A stretch of DNA of 48,151 bases from Patescibacteria group bacterium (GTDB lineage: Bacteria; Patescibacteriota; Minisyncoccia; Phycocordibacterales; UBA2100), in the NCBI GenBank assembly GCA_021731295.1, contig JAKFXQ010000006.1:1-48151 (forward strand). Direction: 5' to 3'. The position numbers were made by a program, and so were the translations under genes. A model generated the notes under the pieces. The model searched no databases. It saw only the letters and a list, made by a program, of their open reading frames with translations, and had not been told where the DNA came from. Positions 39,878 through 47,432 of this stretch are shown here, in pieces (position 1 is the stretch's first letter; every line of letters begins with the position of its first letter).

Positions 39878-40279
39878 TTATTGTACACGGTGCTCGATGA
39901 CGTGAAGGTCGAGTGGGTCGCCGTCAAACGTTGCAATGAACTGGACATTCTCCGGCGCAAACGTAACGACGCGGAAGCGTTTCAATGCTCTCGTGCGGGG
40001 GCAGTCGCGGTACGGCTCCTGCCACGTCGTGAACTCGATGCGGTACGTGGAGGTCGCTGCTTCGAGCTCGACAACACGCGCGCCGAGCCCATGACATTCT
40101 GATGGAACCACGAGCGTTCCCGTGAGTGTATGCGTTGAGCCCTCAACAGCGTCGAAGGCGATGATGGTGTCGTCGAGCGGCCGCTGTACAGAAATACTGC
40201 CCAAAAAAAGCATAGAGGGGTACGCGATGACAACCGTCGCAGTCGCCATCCAAAGCGTCTGCCACCAGAATTCGTCCAT
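39878..40279 (-). CDS. membrane-anchored protein of unknown function
   Basis: A 133-residue protein with one N-terminal membrane helix (about 8-29) and an extracytoplasmic domain of alternating beta-strand character (TLTGTLVVP, YRIEFTTWQEPY, RFRVVTFAPENVQFIATF). Two cysteines (ECHG, DCPR) could form a disulphide. I do not recognise a family. It lies between mnmA and the ATP-cone nuclease on the same strand but has its own -10 box. Confidence 0.55.
   Translation of the reverse strand: MDEFWWQTLWMATATVVIAYPSMLFLGSISVQRPLDDTIIAFDAVEGSTHTLTGTLVVPSECHGLGARVVELEAATSTYRIEFTTWQEPYRDCPRTRALKRFRVVTFAPENVQFIATFDGDPLDLHVIEHRVQ
39880..39885 (-). promoter_or_regulatory. -10 box of the ATP-cone nuclease gene
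   Basis: TACAAT on the minus strand ends 6 nt before the ATG at 39873 and overlaps the stop codon of the upstream gene (39878-39880). Confidence 0.6.
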
Positions 40280-40285
40280 CGCTAC

Positions 40286-40291
40286 AGTATA
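40286..40291 (-). promoter_or_regulatory. -10 box of the membrane-anchored protein gene
   Basis: TATACT on the minus strand ends 6 nt before the ATG at 40279, just after the mnmA hairpin. Confidence 0.65.
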
Positions 40292-40298
40292 CGAGGAG

Positions 40299-40317
40299 AC
40301 CGCCTACGCGGAGCGGT
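40299..40317 (-). terminator. hairpin at the mnmA end, stop codon in loop
   Basis: 5-bp stem, ACCGC (40299-40303) with GCGGT (40313-40317). The mnmA stop codon (40304-40306) is in the 9-nt loop. No T-tract follows, so its strength is doubtful. Confidence 0.4.
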
Positions 40318-41335
40318 TTTCAACAGAGATGATGCCGCTGCCAATTAGTTCGTTTCCGTTATATACGGCGCACGTTTGCCCTGGCACCGCGAGCGCGGGC
40401 TCCTCAAACTGCACGAGTGTACCGTCGCACTGCGCAGGCACTGTGTCCCCATGGTAGCGAAGCACTGCGTCGTAACGCCGGTCTGCTTCTGGCGCAGCAA
40501 ACCAGTGTGCATCGCGCAGCCGAACGCTCTGTACATACGCGTCACGCATGTCGGCAGATACAGTAATCGTGTTAGTGGTGACGTCGATACCCACCACGTA
40601 CAGCGGCGTTCTGCTCGCCGTCGAAAAACCATGACGCTGGCCGATGGTAAACAGGTGTGCACCGTCATGTGTCCCGATTACTGAACCACTTCTGTCCATG
40701 ACGCAGCCGGGGCGCGGCGGAATGTATCGCGAGAGAAACTCCGGCATCGAAATATCGCCAACGAAACAGAGACCCTGACTGTCGCGCTTCTGTGCGTTCG
40801 GTAGTCCGCGTCGCGCTGCTTCTGCGCGCACAGCCGATTTCTCCATATGGCCAATGGGAAACAGTGTCTGCCCAAGTGACTGTTCGGCAACTCTGGCGAG
40901 AAAGTAGGACTGGTCTTTGGACGAATCGTGCGCGCGAGTGATGCGCAGCGGATGTGAAGAGAGTTGTGCGTAGTGTCCCGTCGCAATCTTCTGCGCTCCA
41001 TTAGCACGTGCCCACGTAAGAAATGCATCGAACTTAATATGACGATTGCACAGAATGTCTGGATTCGGTGTCTCGCCCTGCGCATACCCCTGCAGCATGT
41101 CGGCTATAACAAGGCGCTCGTATTCCTCGGATAAATCGACCTCCGTAAAGGGAATGCCAAGACACGCCGCGACCCGCAGTGCATCCAAGCGGTCCTCGCG
41201 CCAGGTGCACTCAAGAAACTCAGGGCGCCAAATGCGAATGAAGCATCCGGTAACGTCGTGCCCCGCGTCCATGAGTAACGCAGCCGAAACGGCGCTATCC
41301 ACCCCGCCTGAAAGGCCCACAAAAACTCGTGACAT
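40304..41335 (-). CDS. mnmA: tRNA-uridine 2-sulfurtransferase
   Basis: A 343-residue enzyme that thiolates U34 of Lys, Glu and Gln tRNAs. The PP-loop is GLSGGVDSAV (residues 7-16). The catalytic cysteines are Cys96 (NPDILCNRHIKF) and Cys190 (DSQGLCFVGD). The C-terminal beta barrel is present (HLFTIGQRHGF, then DAHWFA). Sulphur comes from a cysteine desulfurase not in the window. It follows mltG by 37 bp; no leaderless-type -10 box was seen, so it probably shares that transcript. Confidence 0.96.
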   Translation of the reverse strand: MSRVFVGLSGGVDSAVSAALLMDAGHDVTGCFIRIWRPEFLECTWREDRLDALRVAACLGIPFTEVDLSEEYERLVIADMLQGYAQGETPNPDILCNRHIKFDAFLTWARANGAQKIATGHYAQLSSHPLRITRAHDSSKDQSYFLARVAEQSLGQTLFPIGHMEKSAVRAEAARRGLPNAQKRDSQGLCFVGDISMPEFLSRYIPPRPGCVMDRSGSVIGTHDGAHLFTIGQRHGFSTASRTPLYVVGIDVTTNTITVSADMRDAYVQSVRLRDAHWFAAPEADRRYDAVLRYHGDTVPAQCDGTLVQFEEPALAVPGQTCAVYNGNELIGSGIISVENRSA

Positions 41336-41372
41336 GCCTGTTTTTCGCCGTGATTGTCTCTTCTGTCAAGCG

Positions 41373-42416
41373 CTAATCGATATAGATTCGCTTCTTGGTG
41401 AGATGCTCTTCGTATGTTTTTGAGTAGTAGGTAACGCCTGCCCTATCCGCGAGGTAGAACAGGTTACCCTCGTCAATAGGTGTAACCGCTGCACGCAGAG
41501 ACGAGAGACCCGGATTCCCTATCGGCGTTGGTGGCAGCCCCTTGTGTACGTATGTGTTGTACGGGTCACTTTCGTCGCGCAAGTTTGCTCGGGTGAGTGT
41601 AAACGTTGAGCGACCGATAGAGTACAAAAACGCGGCATCCACCTGTAGCAAGATATCGTTATCTAATCTGCGCCACAAAACGCCTGCTATCATGCGCCGG
41701 TCTCGAAAGATACTCGCCTCCTTTTCAAGAATGGACGCGAGCGTTACAACCTCCGAGAGCGGGCGGCCGAAGGAAACGATGTCGCCCATAATAGTGCCGA
41801 CCTTATTGTCGAAATTCTGCCGCATCGCCAGAATGACGCTCTCCTCCGTTGCATTCGGCAGGAAGAAGTATGTATCAGGAAACAAGTACCCTTCATACGG
41901 CTGAGCCTTCTCGAAGAATCGCGCGGCGTCTATACGCGTGAGCTCTTCCGCCAAGAGTTCGCCTATCTCCAGCGTCGTGGCCCCCTCGGGAATTCGTATA
42001 CGCACGGGCTCCAGTCCGAACTGACCGCTCGTAACAGCATTCGCGATAGCGAATAGGGACTTGGGCTCGTCAAACTGGTAGTCACCGGCGCGCACGGTGT
42101 TTGCGCGGCCCAAGATGATGATTGCACTGCGTAATGCGAATGCGCTACGAACAACACGCTGGTCCTCGAGTTCCTGACTTAATGCATCAAGCGATAGTCC
42201 GGAAGAGATCGACACGAGTTCACCTGTCGGAAATAACTCGGGCGGACTAATGTAGCGAGAGAATCCGACATAGCCCGCGACCATGATAAGTATCAGAATG
42301 AGAAGGTTCCGACGATTTGTCGTCGCGTCCCATATCACCTCTTGGCGCGAAATCCACGCGCGCGCTTCGATGACGTAGGGACGTATTGTATGCATGAGGT
42401 GAGAGACGTGCTTCAT
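41373..42416 (-). CDS. mltG: endolytic murein transglycosylase (YceG family)
   Basis: A 347-residue protein with one membrane helix (37-56), then the YceG/MltG domain: ISSGLSLDALSQEL, RIPEGATTLEIGELLAEEL, YEGYLFPDTYFF, ASILEKEAS (catalytic glutamate region), LLQVDAAFLYSIG, YNTYVHKGLPPTPIGNPG and the C-terminal TYEEHL. It cuts new glycan strands near the membrane and sets their length, acting with the lipid II enzymes encoded earlier in the window. It starts 1 bp after the large membrane protein gene, so the two are coupled. Confidence 0.95.
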   Translation of the reverse strand: MKHVSHLMHTIRPYVIEARAWISRQEVIWDATTNRRNLLILILIMVAGYVGFSRYISPPELFPTGELVSISSGLSLDALSQELEDQRVVRSAFALRSAIIILGRANTVRAGDYQFDEPKSLFAIANAVTSGQFGLEPVRIRIPEGATTLEIGELLAEELTRIDAARFFEKAQPYEGYLFPDTYFFLPNATEESVILAMRQNFDNKVGTIMGDIVSFGRPLSEVVTLASILEKEASIFRDRRMIAGVLWRRLDNDILLQVDAAFLYSIGRSTFTLTRANLRDESDPYNTYVHKGLPPTPIGNPGLSSLRAAVTPIDEGNLFYLADRAGVTYYSKTYEEHLTKKRIYID

Positions 42417-42417
42417 A

Positions 42418-43848
42418 CTACATTGGCAGATTCGGTGGCGGCTCGGATTTCGTTGATGGAATGCGCTGGAGGCCTGGGGATTTCACCGTTGCTCCCGGCG
42501 GGTGCCAAATAGAAGCGAGAGATTCCGCAGACATGATGTAATGTGGCGTTCTCCACGGAGGATAGAACCATGAGCGTCGGCGATACGCATCCAAGAAGCG
42601 CCGCGTGGTCATACGAAAGCGAATCCCCTGGAAATCCTGCCACGGATAGTCGAATGGACCGTGCCAGCGAGTCGGCTTGAGCCAGTTTGTGTTCTGATTC
42701 GCAAACGGCAAGAAGCAGTAGCGAATGTTACTGCGAATCTCGGGACGATACTCGTTGAGTTTTGCGAAGTAACAAAGCCGGATTCCCGTGAAGAAGAGCC
42801 GCTTACCCATGTGGCGTTGTATCGCAAGAATTTGCTCATTCTGGACCCATGTCGGTCGCGGGAAGCCGTACTTACGTTCATCATCATCTGGCGCATCCTC
42901 CTTCCCAGGGTTTAGCGATGCTGTGCGACGAATCTCGGCCACCTTCTCGTTGCACATTTGTAGGAACTTTCGTTCAGCGCTTCCCTTGCAGGAGGTGACA
43001 ATAATCTGTATCCATGCCTGCTCACTTCCCTTTAACGTACTCAAGATTTCAATAACCTGTGCCAGAGGGTCAACTTTGAACTCCTCCTTCGGGTCTTTAT
43101 CCAGCTCATAGTCGAGATATGTGCGAATGGGGAGCACGCCCGCTTTCTCATAGTCGAGCACGATGTCATTCGCGAACAGATCGTACTCATTAGGATCAAA
43201 CGTAAAGCGGGAGGCGTAATCTTCGACCTCTACAATCTCAACTTCTGGGTATTGTGCGTATATATGGGCTTCAAGCACGTCTTTCATACTGCGCCAGCAC
43301 CAGATGTAAAAGTGCACTTCCCCTCCGATAGAAGCAATCTCAAACGAGAAAAATGCGCGCATTTTTCCAAAATACCCGCGGTCTATAAAGGTTGTTTCTC
43401 CCCCCGACGTCCATATAGCCATGAATGCTGCCTCCATGGCGCGGGGAGATTTCGGCACCTCGCGCGGAATTCGCACCTCAAGAACCACAGTGTTTCTCGT
43501 CGCAATAAACACAGACCATGTGTACCACTGCCAAATGCGCACAAACATAACAGCACCCAAGACGGGTGCCCAAATTGGAAACGCGAGAATTATCCACGAG
43601 ATGGCTAGGGTGAAGAAATTCGGCACCATCGTAAGGACGACGGAGAGCATAACGAAATACATTGGGAACAGGACGAGTGGTCGCGAAAACCCCCAGTCGG
43701 CAACCCATGCAACGAACTTCGAAAGTGTAGAGAGGTGCTCCACCGCGTGCGGCACATGTAGTCCGCCAAAGGAAAAGATGTAGCCAAAAACGGATCCGAT
43801 ATCGGAACCTATTTGCCCAAACAGAGAGGGCTTCGGATCATCCGCCAT
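42418..43848 (-). CDS. large membrane protein related to CPR type IV secretion proteins
   Basis: A 476-residue protein. Helices near 22-40, 56-80 and 84-110 are followed by a soluble domain (about 125-420) with FSFEIASIGGEVHFYIW, VEIVEVEDYASRF and RPTWVQNEQILAIQRHMGKR. The tail has SLASIWHPPGATVKSPGLQ and ends in EPPPNLP, the sequence that in many CPR proteins joins this domain to a VirD4/HerA-like ATPase. No ATPase is fused or adjacent here; mltG follows instead. Function is not known. A link to a secretion or DNA-uptake apparatus in the envelope is inference from those homologues. Confidence 0.6.
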   Translation of the reverse strand: MADDPKPSLFGQIGSDIGSVFGYIFSFGGLHVPHAVEHLSTLSKFVAWVADWGFSRPLVLFPMYFVMLSVVLTMVPNFFTLAISWIILAFPIWAPVLGAVMFVRIWQWYTWSVFIATRNTVVLEVRIPREVPKSPRAMEAAFMAIWTSGGETTFIDRGYFGKMRAFFSFEIASIGGEVHFYIWCWRSMKDVLEAHIYAQYPEVEIVEVEDYASRFTFDPNEYDLFANDIVLDYEKAGVLPIRTYLDYELDKDPKEEFKVDPLAQVIEILSTLKGSEQAWIQIIVTSCKGSAERKFLQMCNEKVAEIRRTASLNPGKEDAPDDDERKYGFPRPTWVQNEQILAIQRHMGKRLFFTGIRLCYFAKLNEYRPEIRSNIRYCFLPFANQNTNWLKPTRWHGPFDYPWQDFQGIRFRMTTRRFLDAYRRRSWFYPPWRTPHYIMSAESLASIWHPPGATVKSPGLQRIPSTKSEPPPNLPM

Positions 43849-43854
43849 TCACGC

Positions 43855-43860
43855 ATGATA
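43855..43860 (-). promoter_or_regulatory. extended -10 box of the large membrane protein operon
   Basis: TGG-TATCAT on the minus strand ends 6 nt before the ATG at 43848. It would drive this gene, mltG and probably mnmA. Confidence 0.6.
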
Positions 43861-43908
43861 CCAAGCACATCGAGCGATGCGGCCTCGTATCAACATCGGG
43901 CGAAGTGG

Positions 43909-44925
43909 TTAGGAGAGCGCGTACTTTCCGTCTGACTGGCGAGTGAATGAACCACCTTGCAGATTGACGATGACCGTTGCGTCCTTTACGTAGCGTTCAC
44001 GCTTCACACGCTCGATGATGTCAGCACGAGCAAGTGGCCCATCTTTCTTCAGGATGTTCGCAATGACGTCACGGACGACGCCCGGCTGGTAGCCCCACTC
44101 CTTGAGTGCGTAGAGGCCACGACCAACGAGGACAAAGCGTTCGTCCTTGATGAGTTCGTTGTGCGTCGTTGCGGGGTGCGCCTCGCGTTCGAACAGCTTC
44201 TCGATGTTCTCCGCAACTTCAGTGAAATGCATTGGAGAGCCGTGTCGCTTGAGTGTAAGAAACGCGAAGTCACGAGTGTTCTTGATGTTGACGTGCGGAG
44301 AGTCCGCATGGCCCCACTCGCCGAGCGGATTGCGATCTACCTTCTTGGAGGTTCCCAACCAACGGCGCAACGTAACTTGGTCACGCTCTCGCACACCCTC
44401 GTTCTTGAGTGCGTCGGTAAACATTTCCATGAACTGCTCTTCAGGAGTCAGTTCGTTTGGGTCCATGGCGTCGTGCAGTGCGCGCAGTGCACGGGTTACC
44501 GAATCAGAAAGCGACTGGTCAACGTGCCAGCGTGCGTGGAAGTCGGCCTCCTCTTTGCGGAAGGTGAAATGATGACCGACGGTCAAGAGAAACAGTACGT
44601 GGTTACGGTCGGCGTCCGTCTTCGGCAAGGTCGCAAGAATATCGTGCTCAGCAGCAAGTGCGCCAATGTCGTTCATCGCGCTCTTGAGACGCTCCAGCGA
44701 CTCTGCGTGCTTCGTATAGGCGTCAGACTCGCGAATCAGCCCAAGCCCATGGCTCTCAATCTGGCGAATGCGTTCACGAGTAATGCCGTAATCTTGGCCT
44801 ATTGCCTCAAGAGTACGGCGCTCGCCCGTGCCGAGACCGAAACGGTGCAGGAGCACAGAACGCGAGCGTTCTGGCAACTGGGCAAGGAAGTCTTTCGTAA
44901 TAACTTTCGGCGAGAAGGTCAACAT
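43909..44925 (-). CDS. sigma-70 region 4-like regulator with HARE-type winged helix
   Basis: A 338-residue protein. Residues 10-60 match sigma-70 region 4 (LPERSRSVLLHRFGLG, then TLEAIGQDYGITRERIRQIE), the part that reads -35 elements, but no region 2 exists, so it is not a complete sigma factor. The middle is helical. From about residue 222 there are two winged-helix units; the first (HGSPMHFTEVAENIEKLF, then DERFVLVGRGLYALKEWG) resembles the HARE-HTH domain of the RNA polymerase delta subunit. It is probably a DNA-binding transcription regulator. The start at 44925 lacks a close -10 box; TACAAC about 36 nt upstream would leave a leader. Confidence 0.75.
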   Translation of the reverse strand: MLTFSPKVITKDFLAQLPERSRSVLLHRFGLGTGERRTLEAIGQDYGITRERIRQIESHGLGLIRESDAYTKHAESLERLKSAMNDIGALAAEHDILATLPKTDADRNHVLFLLTVGHHFTFRKEEADFHARWHVDQSLSDSVTRALRALHDAMDPNELTPEEQFMEMFTDALKNEGVRERDQVTLRRWLGTSKKVDRNPLGEWGHADSPHVNIKNTRDFAFLTLKRHGSPMHFTEVAENIEKLFEREAHPATTHNELIKDERFVLVGRGLYALKEWGYQPGVVRDVIANILKKDGPLARADIIERVKRERYVKDATVIVNLQGGSFTRQSDGKYALS

Positions 44926-45063
44926 GATGATTTGACGGCCCGTGGCCTGTGTGGCGTACGTTGTATCAAATGGGCAGGGTGCTGTCAACAAACCCCGGGT
45001 CTATGCACAGGTTATCCGCTCTCGGGCACTTGCGGGCCCCAAACGGTATGCACGAGCGCTTGC

Positions 45064-45069
45064 TACAAT
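45064..45069 (+). promoter_or_regulatory. extended -10 box of dnaB
   Basis: TGC-TACAAT ends 6 nt before the ATG at 45076. The 150-bp divergent gap also holds one weak DnaA-box-like site (TTATCCGCT near 45012). Confidence 0.65.
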
Positions 45070-45075
45070 CCGGCG

Positions 45076-46461
45076 ATGACCACGGCTCGCGTGCCGCCGC
45101 ATGACCTCGACATGGAACGAGCGCTCCTTGGTGCGCTTATGCTCGATCCGAGCGCCATTTACGAGGCCTCTGACATCGTTGTACCCGGTTCATTCTATGC
45201 ACCGAAACATCGCACCATTTTTGATGCAATGCTGTCTCTGTATCAGAAAAGCGAGCCGATTGATTTAGTAACTGTTTCGACGAAACTGAAGGAAAAGAAA
45301 ACGCTTCAGGATGTTGGTGGTGCTGCGTATCTGTCTGAACTTGTTTCGAGTGCCGCATCACCGGGGTCAGCGCGACACTATGCGCACACAGTGCAGGCGA
45401 AGTTTATTCTACGTTCCCTGATTGAAGCGGCGTCAAAAATTGGGGAACTTGGTTTCGAGGAGGCGCGAGACGTGGAGCAGGTATTGGATGAGGCGCAACA
45501 GATTGTCTACGCTGTATCTAATAAGACTTCGGGACGGGCCTTTAGTGCCATACGAGACGAGCTGACAGCTGCCTGGGAGCGTTTGGAGGCATTACAGAAC
45601 CATGACGACACTCTGCGTGGTGTTCCCACAGGCTTCCCTGCCCTGGATTCGCTGCTCTCGGGTCTTCAGAAGTCTGACCTTATCATTCTGGCAGCTCGCC
45701 CCTCCATGGGAAAGACGACGCTGGGGCTAGACATCGCGCGACAAGCCGCAATAAAGCACAAAGTACCCGTGGGGTTCTTTTCTCTGGAAATGAGCTCACA
45801 GCAGTTGGTTGATCGTATGCTCGCAGCACAGGCCGGCGTCAATTCCTGGAAGCTCCGCACCGGCAAAATTTCAAAGGATGATGACTTCGAGCGGCTCCAA
45901 CATGGGCTCGAGGAGTTGAGCGAGGCACCGATATACATTGACGACAAATCCTCTAACACCGTGCTCTCTATGCGGGCCATTGCGCGCCGTATGAAAAGCG
46001 AGAAAGGGCTGGGACTTATTGTCATCGACTACCTCCAGCTGATTCTGCCGACCATTCAGGGGGCAAATGTGTCCATGGTCCAGCAAGTGACGGAAATCTC
46101 GCGCGCACTCAAGGGTCTCGCACGTGATTTAGACGTGCCGGTCTTAGCACTCTCACAGCTGTCGCGTGCGGTCGAGCAACGCGGTGGACGCCCCCGCCTC
46201 TCGGACCTGCGAGACTCAGGTTCTATTGAGCAGGACGCAGACGTAGTCATGTTCATCCACCGCGAGGACATGATGGGTAATCGCACGGAGAATGAGAAGA
46301 ATAATGTCGCAGAGATACTTGTAGAAAAGCACCGTAACGGCCCCGTCGGCAAAATTGACCTTATTTTCGATGAGACAACGACAACGTTTAAGTCCCTTGA
46401 GAAGGCTAACTTCGGTGACTTCTCGCAGGCGCCCGTTTCCTCCGGCGGTGAGCCGTTTTGA
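45076..46461 (+). CDS. dnaB: replicative DNA helicase DnaB
   Basis: A 461-residue RecA-fold helicase. The N-terminal domain (PPHDLDMERALLGALML) binds primase. The C-terminal motor has Walker A ARPSMGKTTL (Lys213), EMSSQQLVDRML, the Walker B stretch LIVIDYLQLI and the RLSDLRDSGSIEQDADVV motif. It encircles the lagging strand template at the fork. No intein is present. The start at 45076 fits both the family N-terminus and the -10 spacing; in-frame sequence upstream is only the antisense of the regulator gene. Confidence 0.97.
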   Translation: MTTARVPPHDLDMERALLGALMLDPSAIYEASDIVVPGSFYAPKHRTIFDAMLSLYQKSEPIDLVTVSTKLKEKKTLQDVGGAAYLSELVSSAASPGSARHYAHTVQAKFILRSLIEAASKIGELGFEEARDVEQVLDEAQQIVYAVSNKTSGRAFSAIRDELTAAWERLEALQNHDDTLRGVPTGFPALDSLLSGLQKSDLIILAARPSMGKTTLGLDIARQAAIKHKVPVGFFSLEMSSQQLVDRMLAAQAGVNSWKLRTGKISKDDDFERLQHGLEELSEAPIYIDDKSSNTVLSMRAIARRMKSEKGLGLIVIDYLQLILPTIQGANVSMVQQVTEISRALKGLARDLDVPVLALSQLSRAVEQRGGRPRLSDLRDSGSIEQDADVVMFIHREDMMGNRTENEKNNVAEILVEKHRNGPVGKIDLIFDETTTTFKSLEKANFGDFSQAPVSSGGEPF

Positions 46462-46463
46462 CC

Positions 46464-47063
46464 ATGGGAGACCCAATATCGCTATTGTCAGAGCGCTTCG
46501 TTAAGTTTCCCGGTATTGGCCCACGCCAAGCGCAGCGCTTCGTACAGTTTCTATTACGCACGACGCCGAGCGCCCGTCGTGAGCTCGCTAATGCCATCCT
46601 AGCGCTCTCAGGCACGCACCGATGCGGACAGTGCATGCGCTATCACACCGGAGAAGAAGCGACGTGTGCCATATGCCTGCATCCGTCACGTGACGCAGCA
46701 CTACTCGCCGTTGTTGCTAGTGACACGGACTTAGACGCACTCGAAAAAAGCAGCGCCTACAAGGGTTATTACTTTGTCGTCGGCGGAACTATTTCGTTGG
46801 CAACGGAACGTGCGAGCGTGCTGCGTGAGAAGGAGTTGCTAAAGTATATCGCCGAACGAATAGACGCAGGACTAATCGAAGTCATTCTGGCGTTTCCAGC
46901 GAATCCAGAGGGCGACTACACCGGGAGTCAGCTCAAGGCCATCATCGGGGAGAAGTATCCCGGCATCCGCATTAGTAGTCTCGGCCGCGGACTCTCGACG
47001 GGGAGCGAGCTCGAGTACGCTGATCCAGACACACTGAAAAGCGCCTTCTCCGGAAGGCGCTAG
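46464..47063 (+). CDS. recR: recombination protein RecR
   Basis: A 199-residue protein. A helix-hairpin-helix (FPGIGPRQAQRFV), then a C4 zinc finger (Cys54, Cys57, Cys68, Cys71: CGQC and CAIC), then a Toprim domain (VVASDTDLDALE, FPANPEGDYT) and the C-terminal GLSTGSELEYADPDTL. RecR with RecO loads RecA at gaps. It starts 2 bp after dnaB, so replication and repair genes are coupled. The last seven codons and the stop form a 9-bp hairpin. Confidence 0.96.
   Translation: MGDPISLLSERFVKFPGIGPRQAQRFVQFLLRTTPSARRELANAILALSGTHRCGQCMRYHTGEEATCAICLHPSRDAALLAVVASDTDLDALEKSSAYKGYYFVVGGTISLATERASVLREKELLKYIAERIDAGLIEVILAFPANPEGDYTGSQLKAIIGEKYPGIRISSLGRGLSTGSELEYADPDTLKSAFSGRR
47040..47061. terminator. 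bidirectional terminator between recR and rplU
   Basis: Perfect 9-bp stem, AGCGCCTTC (47040-47048) with GAAGGCGCT (47053-47061), loop TCCG. On the minus strand it is followed by TTTTC and lies 19 bp after the rplU stop. On the plus strand it is inside the end of recR. Confidence 0.75.
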
Positions 47064-47080
47064 TCAGGGTCTTGTTCGGG

Positions 47081-47392
47081 CTAGACCGAGAGAATCTTGA
47101 TTGTTGTCTGAGGCTGGCGGTGGCCGCGCTTCTTGAAGTAACGGCTCTTTGGGCGATAGCGAATGACGGTAACCTTATCGTCGCGGAAGTTCTCCACAAT
47201 CTCCGCGGTCACCTTGGCACCGGCGACCAGAGGAGCGCCGACGACTGTCTTTGAGCCGTCGTCAGTCAAAAGGACCGAGGTAAACTCGACCTTCTTCCCT
47301 TCGGCAGTGTCGAGCTTCTCAACAGTAAGGGTCGCCCCCTCTGTTGCGACGTACTGCTTGCCACCCGTCTCTATAATCGCAATTTTTGCCAT
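47081..47392 (-). CDS. rplU: 50S ribosomal protein L21
   Basis: A 103-residue L21 beginning AKIAIIETGGKQYVA and ending with FKKRGHRQPQTTIKIL. L21 binds 23S rRNA near L20. In most bacteria rpmA (L27) lies directly downstream; here the gene ends at a terminator facing recR, so rpmA must be elsewhere. TATAAT lies 9 nt upstream of the ATG. Confidence 0.97.
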   Translation of the reverse strand: MAKIAIIETGGKQYVATEGATLTVEKLDTAEGKKVEFTSVLLTDDGSKTVVGAPLVAGAKVTAEIVENFRDDKVTVIRYRPKSRYFKKRGHRQPQTTIKILSV

Positions 47393-47401
47393 AGTTCGCG
47401 G

Positions 47402-47407
47402 ATTATA
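47402..47407 (-). promoter_or_regulatory. -10 box of rplU
   Basis: TATAAT on the minus strand ends 9 nt before the rplU ATG, giving a predicted leader of two to three bases. Confidence 0.65.
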
Positions 47408-47432
47408 GCCGGATATCTGCCCTTGGCAAGCC

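Noticed and set aside
45001-45030. DnaA box and possible replication origin near dnaB
   Set aside because: Only one imperfect site (TTATCCGCT) and no dnaA, dnaN or AT-rich unwinding element.
43957-45075. Long in-frame extension upstream of dnaB (over 370 codons)
   Set aside because: It is antisense to the sigma-like regulator, has no family similarity, and dnaB has a good start and -10 box at 45076.
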